A DNA stretch of 64,000 bases from Halichondria panicea (GCF_963675165.1 NC_087389.1:5938621-6002620); one strand, 5' to 3'; shown: positions 34,109 to 46,642, counted from the stretch's first letter. Program-made: numbers and translations. The notes: generated by a model from the letters alone, not told the origin.

Positions 34109-34580
34109 TCAATGCATGACCCACTCCTGTTTGATTGCCTTCGTACTTTCTCTTTCGAGTAGCATCGCTTTTTCAGCAGTAGTGAGTTCGAGTCTTTCAA
34201 GCAGGCCAGGTGTCATCTCAATGTGTTCAGCTACACAGTAGATGTCCTCAATGTGTTCAGCTACACAGTAGATGTCACTGTTGGGGATTTCTTGATCGAG
34301 CTGTTGATCAGTCACTCCAGTCTTCCTGCACACATCTTCCATTACAGAGGATGATTGCAATTTACATGAAGTTCAAAATCACTTTAAAGTCCTCCAAAAA
34401 TCGTAATTGACTATTTATTGAGCAATGTATATAGCGCTATGTACTTACTATGATCATACACGTACGCTGTATGTACTTATCAGAGTATTGCTGCTGATCA
34501 CTCCTTCTCTCAGTCTTTGTACAAGTTACCTCCCGTAAGCAGAGGATCGTTTTCCTAATTATGGGTAAGCAAGTACGTAC
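34109..34580 (-). pseudogene. Broken 3' end of a GTPase-Death gene
   Basis: It is homologous to the tail of the gene at 58.2-62.9 kb. A short-exon copy (about 34500-34578) has one extra base (GCTTACGGG for GCTACGGG), which yields a stop, and its donor GT is AT. The Death exon (MEDVCRKTGVTDQQLDQEIP) has no AG acceptor, contains a 30 bp in-frame duplication (DIYCVAEHIE twice) and lacks the segment between its GCATTGAGAG and GGAGACACTGCTAC blocks. Four independent lesions make it a clear pseudogene. Confidence 0.85.
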
Positions 34581-34639
34581 ATGACATTGTAAGTACTTGT
34601 AATTGCTGTACAAGTACTTGTATAGTTTACTCATAATTT

Positions 34640-36400
34640 GAATCTCATATCTGCACAGCAGGTCAGGTTAAACAGCTAGCCACCATACCTATTTGCAAAG
34701 CACCATAATGCATATAATTATGTATGACCTGCATAATTATAGCTTCAACAAAAATTATACAACTAGCTTCATAATTCCCAGCTCCTGAACCTATAAACAT
34801 GCAGGACAAAGTTTATAGGCCTCTGAAGTGTTCTCTTCTAAGTATGAACTTCCCCTGTGTTGCTACACCTAGCTTGAGGCATATAATTAAGTTACTACCC
34901 ACAGGCACTTGACTCAAGAGGTTGGTATAGTAGGTTGGTACACAATCATTATTGTAAGGAATGAGCAATATAACTTGGTATAGCACGTACACTATATATG
35001 CAGACTAGCAACTTGATCTACTCAAGAAGTGAACAAGCAGTACATGTATAGCCATAGCAATCAAGCAACAACTTGGTAGGAAATTTAGGTGGTACCATAC
35101 ACAAAACCAAGAGTTCATTAGGAAGAGTACGCAACTCCACTTAAAACTGTAGTATAGGCGTTTCTTCCAACCTACGTCACAACCACCTAATGAACCTTTC
35201 GGCAAAACTAACTTAGGAGCTAGACAATAATTATGTACCACTATAGCGTGTACAGTACTTGCATGTACTATTGACGTGCTTGCAGTCAGTGCTCTAACAA
35301 GGTCATCAGTTATCATCAAATCTTACTCTACAGCCCACCCTAATCCTATACGTGTACAGTGCTTTTCAAGTAGGCATGCACAGACATGTTCAACCCATCA
35401 ACAAAAACTTGGAAAGACAATCACCCATTAAATGTGGATTCTGAAATAGCACCTTCTATATAAATCTTACAGGACATTCCCTATTATAACTTATGCTAGT
35501 ACCAGCACAGCACCCACTGAAATATCATTTATAGGCTCCCTGTACCGTATTGTTGTCATGGTGAGTATATGGCCATGATGATTGCTGGCCCCATTCAGAT
35601 CATTACTATACGTACATGTACGTGGTGACCCTCAAGCTGTAATGTCCAAGTACTTGCAAATCTGCAGAGGAACAAACAAAATCATGAATAGGCCTAGTAG
35701 GTTTAGCAAGAAAAATTGAGCACAAGTATAGTGATGACACGAGAACAAAGAGCACCTGAGTGACTTGCAGAGAGCCAGCTTCTTCTTCAGTTCTGTGCAT
35801 TGATTGTCTGATTGCAGATAGCAGGATGGAAACATACATTATTCTGTGTACAGCGGCACACCCACAAAATGATTGTGAGCGTATTTCAATATTATTATGA
35901 AAAGAAGTGGCAGTACTGAGGAATTGGTGTGCCCACGATGTTATATACAGCCTGGAGCTCCCGTGATCATAAGAAGCGCAAAATTAAACTTAGCACGCAG
36001 TCTAAGTCGATTTATAGCTATTTTATGTCATGTGCATGCGTACGAAATTGTGTCGCTATGATAAAGCTTGTATTTCATTCCATACAGATGAAGTTTACAT
36101 GGAAAGATCCAATTGATACCAAGGATCATTCCTTTCGAACCGCCACGCAGTCTTCATAAAGCACTTGAAGGAAGTTCATAGTAAGTTTTGACTTTCATGG
36201 CAGATATTATAATGCCATTTCCATTACACCGACTAATTGCATGGCTGCAAGCGTTGCACTGCTGGCGTATATGCGTAGACAACATTTTGAATTTCCCACT
36301 TGCCATTTTTCTTTTTGCAAAGAGTCACGTGATGGTTGCTATAGCTAGATACAACGACAAATCCAGTTAATTTCAAGACATTGTATGTAAGCAAGCTTAG
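34640..36400. other. Mostly no gene; possible small 3' exons at 35.6-35.8 kb
   Basis: On the minus strand, 35762-35812 (DNQCTELKKKLALCKSLR) and 35634-35663 (ICKYLDITA then stop) have acceptors (CTGCAATCAG; CCTCTGCAG). They could be the end of an unknown gene. On the plus strand around 36090-36180 a BED/C2H2-like fragment can be read only across a frame change. Neither is secure. Confidence 0.3.
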
Positions 36401-36443
36401 AGTGGTCAGGCCAACTTATGTCTAGGTATCAAGGCTAACTATT

Positions 36444-36840
36444 TTAATTACAAAATTGAAATTGACGATCATTACCAGGAAACCTGGCTACATGTATAGA
36501 ATCTCGAATATATACAATTTTTGTCATTCCATCTTTTACTAATAATGTATTTTCTCCCAGACATACATTTCTGGATGCTTGTAAAACGGGTAATGTGGGT
36601 GTGGTTCTGGAGCTCATAATTTCAACAGTCTCAAGGCTAACTATTTTCATTAATCGATTACAAAATTGACGATCATTACCAGGAAACCTGGCTATAGAAT
36701 CTTGAACAGTATTATAACATGCACATACAATTTTTGTCATTGGGTGTTTACTAATAATGTATTTTCTCCCAGGAATTTCTGGATGCTTGTCTTGTAAGAC
36801 AGGTAATGTGGGTGTGGTTCTGGAGCTCATAATTTCAACA
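36444..36840 (-). repeat. 213 bp direct repeat that keeps one reading frame open
   Basis: Two imperfect units lie 213 bp (71 codons) apart. One open frame of 128 codons runs through both and repeats VEIMSSRTTPTLPVLQ and ARFPGNDRQF. No family, start context or splice sites support a gene. Confidence 0.5.
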
Positions 36841-37020
36841 TAATCACGACCATTACCTATGATGTCAGTAACGACTGCATGCAGTTGGCATCCATGTAAA
36901 GCCGTATTTGCTAGTTTGTTATGCTTGACAGCCCACTCCTTTAATTGTATGTGGTTAAGGACTGATCAACTTCCGAGCCTTTTTTTATCCGTGATCTTTT
37001 TATCTATGATTCTTCAATTT

Positions 37021-37345
37021 ACAGACGCCCTCGTACCCAGCCCCAACATAAAGTTTGTTGAAAATCAACTCCGAAACTTAGACTATGCAATTTGGCTACG
37101 ATCTACCAAATATCCCACGGACATAGAAGATCAAGGAGGTACGGACTTAGGTACGGCCGCGTGTTCGGGAGGGCAGGGACATAATTATAACAACAGTAGA
37201 GCGGCTTCTCGAAACTAACGTAAGTTTATTACAGACATGATCGATAATTCATCGCTATATAACATTTTGTTACTCATGTTAACGATTATTTATCACAATA
37301 TTTTATTTTCTTGCAGAGGGAGCTACTACGAGTAATACGAGAGGT
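37021..37345 (+). other. Possible plus-strand exons of unknown gene
   Basis: An open piece after a TTTACAG acceptor reads DALVPSPNIKFVENQLRNLD and YAIWLRSTKYPTDIEDQ, and ends at a GTACGG donor (about 37025-37138). A second short piece follows TTCTTGCAG at 37317. The coding look is moderate and there is no recognised family. Confidence 0.3.
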
Positions 37346-38210
37346 AGTAAGTTTAGTCCCGTGCATGCCTCCACGGCTTTCCACCAACATAAACTCTTTA
37401 AGGGACTACTCGTATTAGTGGATCGATGGCAACAAACACCCCGACAACGACTACTACCAATAAGCCACTAGCTATGTGCGATGCTATTACTACTGATAAA
37501 TCTACGACACACACCATCAAGGATCGGCCCACTCCCCAAAGTACAAGGCAAGATTACCAGATTGAAGCAGAAGAACTAAATCCAAACTCGCCAGGGAGCC
37601 CCATACTACAACATTATAAAATTTAACATCAAACAACTAAAAATCAAGCAACAAACACAAACACGAAAATTACGAGAGGGCAGGCAATTACTATCAAAAT
37701 CTTTTTTTGGGGAATCTTTTTTTCCCTTCTTTTTGCCTAGGCTTTTGAGGGGACCTCGAAATAATTAAAGTTCAAACTAGCTACTACTATTGTTCAACGA
37801 CAATGTTCAATCCACAGTAGTCACAAGACATCTCAGGTTTCCAGGACAAAAAGACCAGTTAACACATCTCATGCAGATCGAGATACAAGAGGACAATAAG
37901 ACCATCATGCAGCTAACAACGCTCATAAGAGGTTTCCAGGACAACAATACCGTTAACATATCTCAGAGGTTTCCAGGACAACAAAGACCGTTTAATAACA
38001 CATCTCAGAGGTTACCAGGACAACAAGACCGTTAACACATCTCAGAGGTAGTTTTCAGTACAAGCACTATTATCAAATCATTTTACTTTAATGGCAGACC
38101 ACACTACTATAACTTAAAATAGTAAAAAATGGGTAGTGACCCCATAATACTATAATTAGAATAATAATGGACATGGCAATTGAGATGGTGAGATGCTGAG
38201 TCAGTAGGTG

Positions 38211-38612
38211 TTGCCGTGCTCACGAGTTCAAGTTGTCTTCGCTTCAATCATCAGGGGAGGTGACCCAGTATTAGGTGTTGCCGTGCTCACGAGTTCAAGT
38301 TGTCTTCGCTTCAATCATCAGCTAGGGGAGGTGACCCAGTATTAGGTGTTGCCGTGCTCACGAGTTCAAGTTGTCTTTGCTTCAATCATCAGGGAGGTGA
38401 CCCAGTATTAGGTGTTGCCGTGCTCACGAGTTCAAGTTGTCTTCGCTTCAATCATCAGGGGAGGTGACCCAGTATTAGGTGTTGCCGTGCTCACGAGTTC
38501 AAGTTGTCTTCGCTTCAATCATCAGGGGAGGTGACCCAGTATTAGGTGTTGCCGTGCTCACGAGTTCAAGTTGTCTTCGCTTCAATCATCAGGGGAGGTG
38601 ATTTAAAATTAT
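38211..38612. repeat. 65-71 bp minisatellite, second array
   Basis: Units start at about 38211, 38278, 38349, 38414, 38482 and 38549: six copies of the same TTGCCGTGCTCACGAGTTCA unit as 471-880. Confidence 0.85.
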
Positions 38613-40198
38613 GTTTATCCAGCGAAATTGTTTATCCAGCGAAATGATCGACATATCCATATTGTGGTGGTGTCAAAGATTTGAGACTTCCCACAGTATT
38701 AGTGACGATCGAGACATCAGGAGATAGCGAAAATTAAGCCACTCGAAATTTTTCCCTATACGGTAGGCTTCGATCTGCTTTACATCGGAGAGCGATCGAG
38801 GTCCGGTGGTAAGTTGTGTGTACTTTCACTAGCATCAAGTTCATAAAATGTCCCAGTATGCGTTGAGAAGTATTAGTGGCCATAGGTGGGAGGGGTCAGG
38901 GCTGCAATTGAGATTTATCCCACGTGCACTGAATGATATAGCGGAGGTCTTACATCTGGAGGAGGCTTTTGCAACATCATAAGGAGAGGGCAATTACATA
39001 ATTATAGTCATATCAGTTGAAAGTTGAAATTTGAGATGAATCCGGTAGTTTCTGGCCTGACATCAGTTGAGCGATAGCATCGAAGAATGTCACCCAAGGA
39101 GAGTATGAGAGATGGAATGATATCACAAATGTGGAGCATAACATAATTATGACGAGGGGGGTGAAAGTAATCATGACTGTACAACGAATGCTGTAGTTTG
39201 CCTTAGTTAACATGAGAGATAGAAATAGCTCTAGGTTTTGCATGCTAATTATAAGGATGATCAAAAATAATGTGGAAGACAATGTGACATCAGGGATAAA
39301 GTCATGACAACACAAAGTGTTAGAGACAAAAATTAACAACGAGCTTGAAATGATATGGTCTATCACCGAATTACAAACTGATAATGTGGGTGAGTTAACG
39401 ACAGTTAATGCATGTAATGATGTGTAGACCACATTGGAATTAGTATCAAAATAATAATAATAATAATAATAACAATATAGCACATGGCCTGCCTTATTTT
39501 TAGGGAGAAATTGAAGATTCCATTTTATATCTCTCCACGATCCCGAGAAACAACCAGTCCAAGAGACAGCTAAATTTAAGCAACCAGTCTAAGCTCGGCA
39601 ATAAAAAGCACCTATCGTATAACAGAGTACGTTACATCTATTCCAGTCAGTGTAATCAACTTCCCGTCAAACGATATTCCGCAATAAAAAGTACCCATAA
39701 CCTAATACTTACAAGCACAATCCATACGTAGGAATAGAGAGATCCACCAAAGAAACTGCACAACCTATGTATTCCATCGAAACAATTTATAATTAAACTT
39801 AAAATTGGTCCCCTTCTAATTATGAATATTAATATTTAGCCTGCCCTGAAATCAAACAACTTACAAACATCAATTGTCCCTCCCACAAGCACTGCTGTAT
39901 ATGTCCTTTGCGCGTATTCTTAGCGTGATATTCTTAGCGTGTATTATTCCGATATTTTTTTAAGTACAATCCGTACGTAGCAATGGAGATCCACCAAAGA
40001 AACTGAACAACCTATGTATTCCCTATACAATCGAAATAAACTTAAAATTGGTCCCCTCCTAATTATGAACATTAACAAAAGCTTGCCCTCAAATCAAACA
40101 ACTCACGAACATCAATTGTCCCTCCCACAAGCACTGCCGTATAATTATGTCCTTTGCGCGTATTCTTAGCGTGTATTATATTATTATAATATAACACC

Positions 40199-40427
40199 CT
40201 GACAGCGATGTTTCCCCGGGGTGTTGAGACAGTAGGTACCCCAGATGGAGTCATCTTCTCTACACTCATCAATATCTGGTGGGCCAGGGTGAGTCACACT
40301 GTGTACTAGTACAAGCCAGTCTCCTCACCTGTACAAGATCCCTCCACCTCCTCATATCCCAGGGCACACTCCTTACAGCTGTCAGCCCCCAGACCACCAC
40401 ACTCTGTCAGGCATGCCCTATCACACA
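40199..40427 (-). CDS. CRELD-type EGF exon pair, copy 4
   Basis: The Cys-rich exon is intact (CGGLGADSCKECALGYEE) with correct phase-1 entry and exit. The calcium-binding EGF exon starts DIDECREDDSIW in a changed context, having lost six bases in frame, and its donor is weak as in copy 1. It is the nearest in-order downstream partner for the exon at 52.1 kb. Confidence 0.45.
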
Positions 40428-41816
40428 CTGCATGGATGCATGTGCGTGGGTGTGCGTGGGTGTGTGTGTGGGGAGATGGTGAAAGTACATGTCACTGTGG
40501 GTCACATGTAAATTATGACATTATTATGTTGAAGAGCTTATGGTTGAGTCATGTGACCACCACCTTAGGGTCCCGCCCACACCACAAGATCTGGTGCATG
40601 AGTGAGAGTTTGAAATAAAAGTATCGCCATGGCACAAAAAGTTAAGGGTTAGCTAATTTAAGGGGCTCTCCCTGCAAGTGCAGAAAATTACCGTTCGATT
40701 AGTTAATGCTTAACTACATTTTCTGGTGAGCATATACAGTCAGTGGAGATAGTCCGACCATAGGGAGAATACACGGATGACTGCAAACATGTTATTAGCG
40801 GAAATTCTAAGACTTTAACTATGGAAAGTGAACTGTTTATTGAAGTGTGTCTGCTAATTTCATGTGCTTCTATTGAGTTGGGACTTCCCCTGATTATAAT
40901 GCCTGATTATAAGAGGTGTCTTTATTTCAAGGGTGGTCAGTGTAGCCACACCCCCTCACCCGTAATGGCGTGCTGTATCTTCCTCTTCCTCTCTAGGATG
41001 CTCCTCTCCTGGTCCTCCACTGACTTGTGATAGAGCTACTCACCACACAGCATCATCTGACAACACACCTGAACGTCGAACAGGGGACAATGGCAATTTG
41101 ATTATGTTGGATTAAATAAATGCTGTACTAGTGCTGCTCATAGACCACACTTACAGGGTAGACTCTTTAAGCCTGCAATCAATATCCTAGCTGTCTCCAG
41201 CTCTTCATCCTTCATTGATTCTTGCTATCTTTTGTTTCTGATCCACGTGGCATATCGCACGCTAGCCAGCAAAAGTAGTGGGAGGGGAGGGGCTGGTGTT
41301 TTATTCTTCATTTCCAAACACCAGCCCCTCCCCTCCCACTAGAAAAGGCCTGTGTATAGATCTATTTCTCTGGATCTATTTAGGCCTTTCTGTGATCTAC
41401 AATTGTTAATTGTCTCTCAAAAGTGATAGTTGCAAGAGAATGCAGTCTGCCGCCTTTATGCAGCTTTATGCAACTTATACTGCCTTTATGCAGCCTGTGC
41501 ATACGCAGCCACTGCCTTTATGCAGCCGGGTGGACTGGCCATCCGCTTTGTTTTTACTTACGTATAATTATACGATCTCTTTTTTATTTCAAAAAAGGCG
41601 CCAGACATGAATAGAAGCAACATAAATTTATTGTAAGCAACATGATACTGCCTTGATGCAGTCTGTTGTGCCTTATATATGCAACCTGCTGCCTTGATTG
41701 CAGCCTGCTGCCTTATATGCTTCTGCCTTGATGCAGCCTGTTGCCTTGATGCAACCAAATTTATTGTAAGCAACATGATACTGCCTTGATGCAGTCTGTT
41801 GTGCCTTATATGCAAC

Positions 41817-42332
41817 CATAGATTGAAGAGTTAGAGGGATAGGAAACGGAGTGGTGCACGTGATGATTTTACATTGAATCTGCAGTGGAGCCTCGAAAAT
41901 TATCCGCGCTACGCCCTATGAACGAGGCTATTAACCACATTTTTGCCGGGTAACTCCCAAAGCTGTGTTTCCTCGAGACATCATCTCTTTCAGCAACTTA
42001 TAACACGCCTAGTCCATGAGCCACATGTAGTACTTGCTAATGACTGACCACACCCAGTAAAAAGAGACTTTCCAATAAAGTTATATGTTCCCAATGCTGT
42101 TTTAGAGCTATTGGAACATGTAACGTGTAAGCGTGCTGGTTATGACTACTACAATAGGTATAGACCTTGAAATATAAGTGAGTTGCACGGACTAAGCACA
42201 GTTACTTGTAGTTTATTATGCACTGAGTGTAGAAATAGATATTGTTGTGATGGCCTCGATTAAACCGCAGCGTAGCGCGGATGTTACTCGAGATACCAAC
42301 CGTTTCCTATCCCTCTAACTCTTCAATCTATG
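41817..42332. mobile_element. 516 bp element with 33 bp perfect inverted ends
   Basis: Ends CATAGATTGAAGAGTTAGAG continue to GGGATAGGAAACGG, inverted at the right. The flanking ATGCAAC is present on both sides, but the host minisatellite contains this word in every unit, so the duplication is not diagnostic. Confidence 0.75.
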
Positions 42333-42339
42333 ATGCAAC

Positions 42340-42393
42340 TAGCCTCCTACAAGGCCTAATTATTAGAGGAAGAGCGGCCTGGGATCGAGGCTA
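42340..42393. mobile_element. 54 bp foldback, TAGCCTC...GAGGCTA ends
   Basis: Another member of the TAGCCTCGATCC family, inserted directly after the 516 bp element. The 9 bp flanks agree at seven positions. Confidence 0.6.
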
Positions 42394-42689
42394 ATATGCA
42401 ACCTGCTGCCTTATATGCAATTAACCTTCTGCCTTGATGCAGCCTGTTGCCTTGATGCAACCTATACTGCCTTGATGCAACCTATACTGCCTTGATGCAA
42501 CCTATACTGCCTTGATGCAACCTATACTGCCTTGATGCAACCTATACTGCCTTGATGCAACCTACTGCCTTGATGCAACCTACTGCCTTGATGCAACCTA
42601 TAGCTACTGGCTTGATGCAACCTACTGCCTTTATGCAACCTACTGCCTTGATGCAACCTATACTGCCTTGATGCAGCCTGTTGCCTTTA

Positions 42690-43130
42690 TAATTAACTAG
42701 ATAACTTATAAGACAACAGAAAAGTACTACACTTCAGTATAGCTGACTGTTAGTGATACACCATTATATCCATAGATACTGTAATTTATAGTATCTATGA
42801 TTATATCTATGGCAAAACTTCATTAATCTAAGTTTCCGGTAAGGTTTTCGCTATATATATATACATGCATGTATATAGTTACACATAATGTTATTACAAT
42901 AGTCACGCTTAGAAACAAATTTATGCAATGAATAAAGTAGCTATTATATGGAGCTAATAATCTGAGACCTGTAACAACACATTATTATAATAATATTATT
43001 ACCATATACATGCACTTAAACTAGTTGAAGAAACTGTGTCACAGATTTCAAAGCGTTCGTATCGAATTTTAGTGAGTTCCATTCTCTAATAAATATTATT
43101 CTTGGGAAATAAGAGTAATCATTATAGTAT
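42690..43130. other. AT-rich, no gene seen
   Basis: It contains a small foldback CCATAGATACTGTAATTTATAG at about 42768 that resembles the ends of the 1.46 kb element. Confidence 0.35.
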
Positions 43131-43133
43131 ATA

Positions 43134-43332
43134 CCGTATATAGCGGGTATATTTCGATGGTATAAATTTTCGCGGATGTGGCTTTAGAAAGGTTTTCGCG
43201 GATTTAATTTTCGTTGAATAGCGCCTTTTTTTTGCAGCATGCATGATGAAATATTAAATTCGCGGTTATAAATGTTCGCGGTTCATGCCTAATCCGCGAA
43301 AACCACGAACATTTATACCGTCGAAATATACT
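43134..43332. mobile_element. ~200 bp element, CCGTATATAGCGGG end
   Basis: The left end CCGTATATAGCGGGTATATT is followed by CGCGGAT motifs inverted in the right half. The right end is degraded. It is the same family as the insertion at 44337-44528. Confidence 0.65.
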
Positions 43333-43431
43333 ATGTTAGCATATCTGCATGTGATGATACTGGGCTCTCTGTATAATTATATAAAACCAGTTTGTCTTTT
43401 TGCACTTTCCCTTATGTGCAGTGACCAATTC

Positions 43432-43509
43432 TAGCCTCGATCCCAGGCCGAGTTTTCGCTTTTAGCCTAACCGTTATAAAAGCGAAAACTCGGCCTGGGA
43501 TCGAGGCTA
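43432..43509. mobile_element. 78 bp foldback, TAGCCTCGATCCCAGGCC ends
   Basis: Near-perfect arms continue as GAGTTTTCGCTTTTA. Flanked by a perfect 10 bp duplication TGACCAATTC (43422-43431 and 43510-43519). Confidence 0.8.
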
Positions 43510-43710
43510 TGACCAATTCAAGATAGGTCTGCCGAAAAATTATACCAAGGTACTACTAACCGTGCAGTAGCTATTTTCGGTTGTTATTATTGTCGAGTGG
43601 AATAGCTGATTCGAAAAACCATGCGCTTAACAGCATTTATATACCATTTTTTCAATCGCATAAAGATAATAATACAGTAGATCTATTATAGCACACAATT
43701 TTGGAGGAAA

Positions 43711-43962
43711 TGTTTTTAACAACAATCATGGTCATGCAATCATTACCCAACCGAACTTTTAACAGTGAATGTGTTCGGCATGCACACTTTGATGCCTGGC
43801 ATGGCATGCAGCAATGCAAAAATGCTCATTTATGATAATTATAATAATACAAAAAAACCTATTGCTAATAATTATATATGCTAGCTATATATAATTATAG
43901 TAGCTTTATTTTTTTTAAATTGACATCTCTACCGAGGCATCAGCTACCGTGGTGCTTTCATT
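43711..43962 (+). mobile_element. Family-H element, 3' part only
   Basis: It runs from TTTTTAACAACAATCATGGTC to GGTGCTTTCATT. It lies just upstream of the truncation point of the membrane-protein pseudogene. Confidence 0.65.
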
Positions 43963-44004
43963 ATAAGTGATATATCCTACAACAATTCAATATTAAACAA
44001 ACAT

Positions 44005-44854
44005 CTCTTTGGGAATAGCTATATTATGTCTCTTTAGTAATCATTAATTTTTTCAGATAGTTTCGTCAGTGCTGAAAAAGTTGTTAAAAAGTTGCTGAAG
44101 AGACGTGTGAAGAAAACGAGATCGCCTGATTGGTACACTGCGCTTGATTTGATCACGATGTTTATCAAGATCAACACCGTCTACTCGGCTATTGTTGGGA
44201 TGACACAATCCACTGATTTCTGCAGCAGCACTGAAGTTGCTGCAAGCTCAGTTTTCCTGTCCATCTGTGTTCTACTGGGAATTGCTAGCGAGTTAATCGA
44301 TGCTTTGGATACGAATTTAAAGAGCAACAAAGAATACCGTATATATATATATAGAGAGTATAATAAAATTCGTGGTTTTCGCGGATTAAGCATGAACCGC
44401 AAATTTAATATTCCATGCATGCATGCTGCAAAAAAGGCGCTATTCCACAAAAATTAAATCCGCGAAAACTTTTCTAAAGGCACATCCGCGAAAATTTATA
44501 CCCTCGAAATATACCCGCTAATATACGGTATATCAATAAGTCATTCAATCAATTGGTAACTATCGGCATGATTCTTATTGTCACTATTTGCCTTCCCTTT
44601 TATTTACGGCCGATAATTTCCAGCCTCTCGATTGTGCATTCAGTTGTGACACTATTGTTGCTAATGCGACCATCAGCACAACCACATGCAACCGGACGGC
44701 CAACAGTGGAGTTAGACTGGGGTTTACCCTAACCACGCTTATTATCGTCCTCATCTTCTCCGGTGTTTATTTCTATCATGTTCCATTAGCTGAAATAAAT
44801 CGAAAGAAGCTGAAGAGTAATTACTGGAAAAGAAACAGTGGTGTAGAATTTTAA
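44005..44854 (+). pseudogene. Membrane-protein pseudogene with inserted element
   Basis: It is a copy of the 5895-6914 gene that begins only at the TCTCTTTGGGAAT block, so about the first 110 codons are missing. It has in-frame losses (for example nine bases at LIDYFYALD), a 192 bp element inserted in SNKEY|IDKSFN, and a one-base loss at TTTATTTAC-GGCC that shifts the frame before the DCAFSCD loop. The coding similarity resumes exactly after each lesion. Confidence 0.9.
44337..44528. mobile_element. 192 bp CCGTATATA element inside the pseudogene exon
   Basis: The ends CCGTATATAT and ATATACGG are flanked by TA duplications. The intact paralogue at 6585-6600 gives the empty site. The internal CGCGGATTAAGCATGAACCG matches the element at 43134 in inverse orientation. 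Confidence 0.85.
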
Positions 44855-45414
44855 ATTTTTCATTATAATTATCAAGTTGTATTGTCATAATTATAATTAT
44901 GCTTTTTCTCAGAATTAACTATAATCAGGAGTAGCTATACATAAAGCTAATTAAACTTAATGATTCAAAGTTCCTAATATGTAGGTATGCAGTGAAAGTG
45001 ATATAAGGTCTGAAGTGGTGTGGTCCATATTGTGCCACACATTATCACTCCTAAAAGGGGTGGGGCTGGTCTTGCAGGTACAGTAGACTTTCGCTATTCC
45101 GGCTCTCTGGAGTAAGGCCACCTCGATATACCGGCCATTGGCTTGGCAAGGAATGCTAGCTATATGTTTACTGCTTCAAGCCATGAAAAAATTGTTATGC
45201 AAAACTTAATGTAATGATCTTTACCAAAAATGGACATTGACGCTATTAATTTATCTACACCTATAATGCTAAAAATTATTCCTAGCATAATTTATCAGGG
45301 CCTACATTACACACTGTGCATATGGCAAATGACACTATCATTAGTAACATACAAATCTTGAGTATAAGCAATAAAAATAATGAACAGTTTGTGCTATGCT
45401 AATAATAATTTTTT

Positions 45415-46251
45415 TTTCTGATGTGTTCCGAGCTTTCACCTTTGACCCTCAGCGAGTCCCCATCCAACTTGCCATGGTGACTATGGGACGGACTTTGACC
45501 TGGGCTTGCATGATACTGATTTGATCTCTGTTGGGTTGTCATAGCGACTGTAGTCTGGAAACTCGGTAATAGTTTTAGAGAACTTGACTTTCGGAGCCGA
45601 TCTCCTAGCGTCTCTACAGTGTGTGGGCGTGTGTGGGTGGGGGGTAATTTATAAAGAACAGAAATAATGCTGCAACTAAAGTGACTGCTACAGTGTACAC
45701 ACATGATTGGTAATACACAGTGACACTAGTAAGTGTATGCAATGGCCGAGTGGTCTCCCAGTAAAGTGTAGGGATAACTCACTCTGTGTGTCTCTGGCTC
45801 CTCACTCTTGCTATCAGCCTGGGCACAGAAATCAAACAATGTAGGTGGCTACTAAATAAGTGTATGCTGTTTGTTACATTGAAACCTGTCTATACCCTAC
45901 AAGTACATGCAGCCTCTATAATACAGCCAGGTTAATGGGCCCCAAAGTTTCCATAGCATGTGTTTGGACCTGTGTTAGCAGGCCACCCTCTATAATACAG
46001 CCAGGTTAATGGGCCCCAAACCTCTGCCTGGTGCATGGCCACTACCAAACAGGTATAATACAGTGCGTACGTAACTCTACTGTATTGCACACAAGCTACA
46101 CACATGTACAGTGTCTCTCACCTCATCTGACTTGCTGTAGAGGCGCTGTATGATAGCAGTGAGGGGGGAGAAGGTTCGGGTCATACCACCACCACGTTTA
46201 CGAGCCTCTCCATTAGCATTCATACGCTGAGCTACTGACGTCATCTGCTTC
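45415..46251 (-). pseudogene. Ankyrin gene exons E10-E11-E12, copy 2
   Basis: E10 (46122-46251) is open and differs by a few codons from the copy at 8.4 kb. E11 (45783-45818) has an 11 base loss. E12 (45415-45613) has a 4 base insertion (TTGCATGATAC) and reaches an early stop. The set is therefore broken downstream of E10. Confidence 0.7.
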
Positions 46252-46257
46252 CTGTGT

Positions 46258-46545
46258 GTGGGGGGGGGAGGGTGTGTGTGTGTGGGGGGGGGGTGCAGTC
46301 ATAGTGTGTGTGTGGTGTGTGTTTGGGGGGGGGGTGCAGTCATAGTGTGTGTGTGGTGTGTGGGGGGTGCAGTCATAGTGTATGTGTGGTGTGTGTGGGG
46401 GGGTGCAGTCATAGTGTGTGTGTGGTGTGTGGGGGGGGGTGCAGTCATAGTGTGTGTGTGGGGGGGTGCAGTCATAGTGTGTGTGTGGGGGGGTGCAGTC
46501 ATAGTGTGTGTGTGTGGTGTGTGTGTGGGGGGGGTACACTAATTA
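46258..46545. repeat. (TG)n / G-run minisatellite with GCAGTCATAG
   Basis: About seven units of GGTGCAGTCATAGTGTGTG plus G-runs, abutting the E10 acceptor. Confidence 0.85.
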
Positions 46546-46642
46546 CATTAATTAATTCAACTTTGAACCCTGGGCTATTATTACATGGTATCGTGCTAAA
46601 ATTGTCATCTCCCAAATATCTGGTACCATTTGAAAGGTTTTT

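Larger units (their letters stand above)
37699..41424. repeat. Segmental duplication A, copy 2
   Basis: It repeats 1-3450 in the same orientation. It has its own extra tandem duplication: about 39720-39960 is repeated at 39960-40190 (AATCAAACAACTYACRAACA, TATTCTTAGCGTG). The junction CAATTACTATCAAAATCTTT at its left edge is unique to this copy within the window. Confidence 0.8.
41435..42690. repeat. 20 bp minisatellite CTGCCTTGATGCAACCTATA
   Basis: Irregular units at 41440-41815 and regular units at 42397-42690. The array is interrupted by a 516 bp element and a 54 bp foldback placed next to each other. Confidence 0.85.

Noticed and set aside
36090-36190. BED or C2H2 zinc-finger exon on the plus strand
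   Set aside because: The zinc-finger look (FIKHLKEVHS) requires a frame change from the upstream part and lacks paired cysteines.
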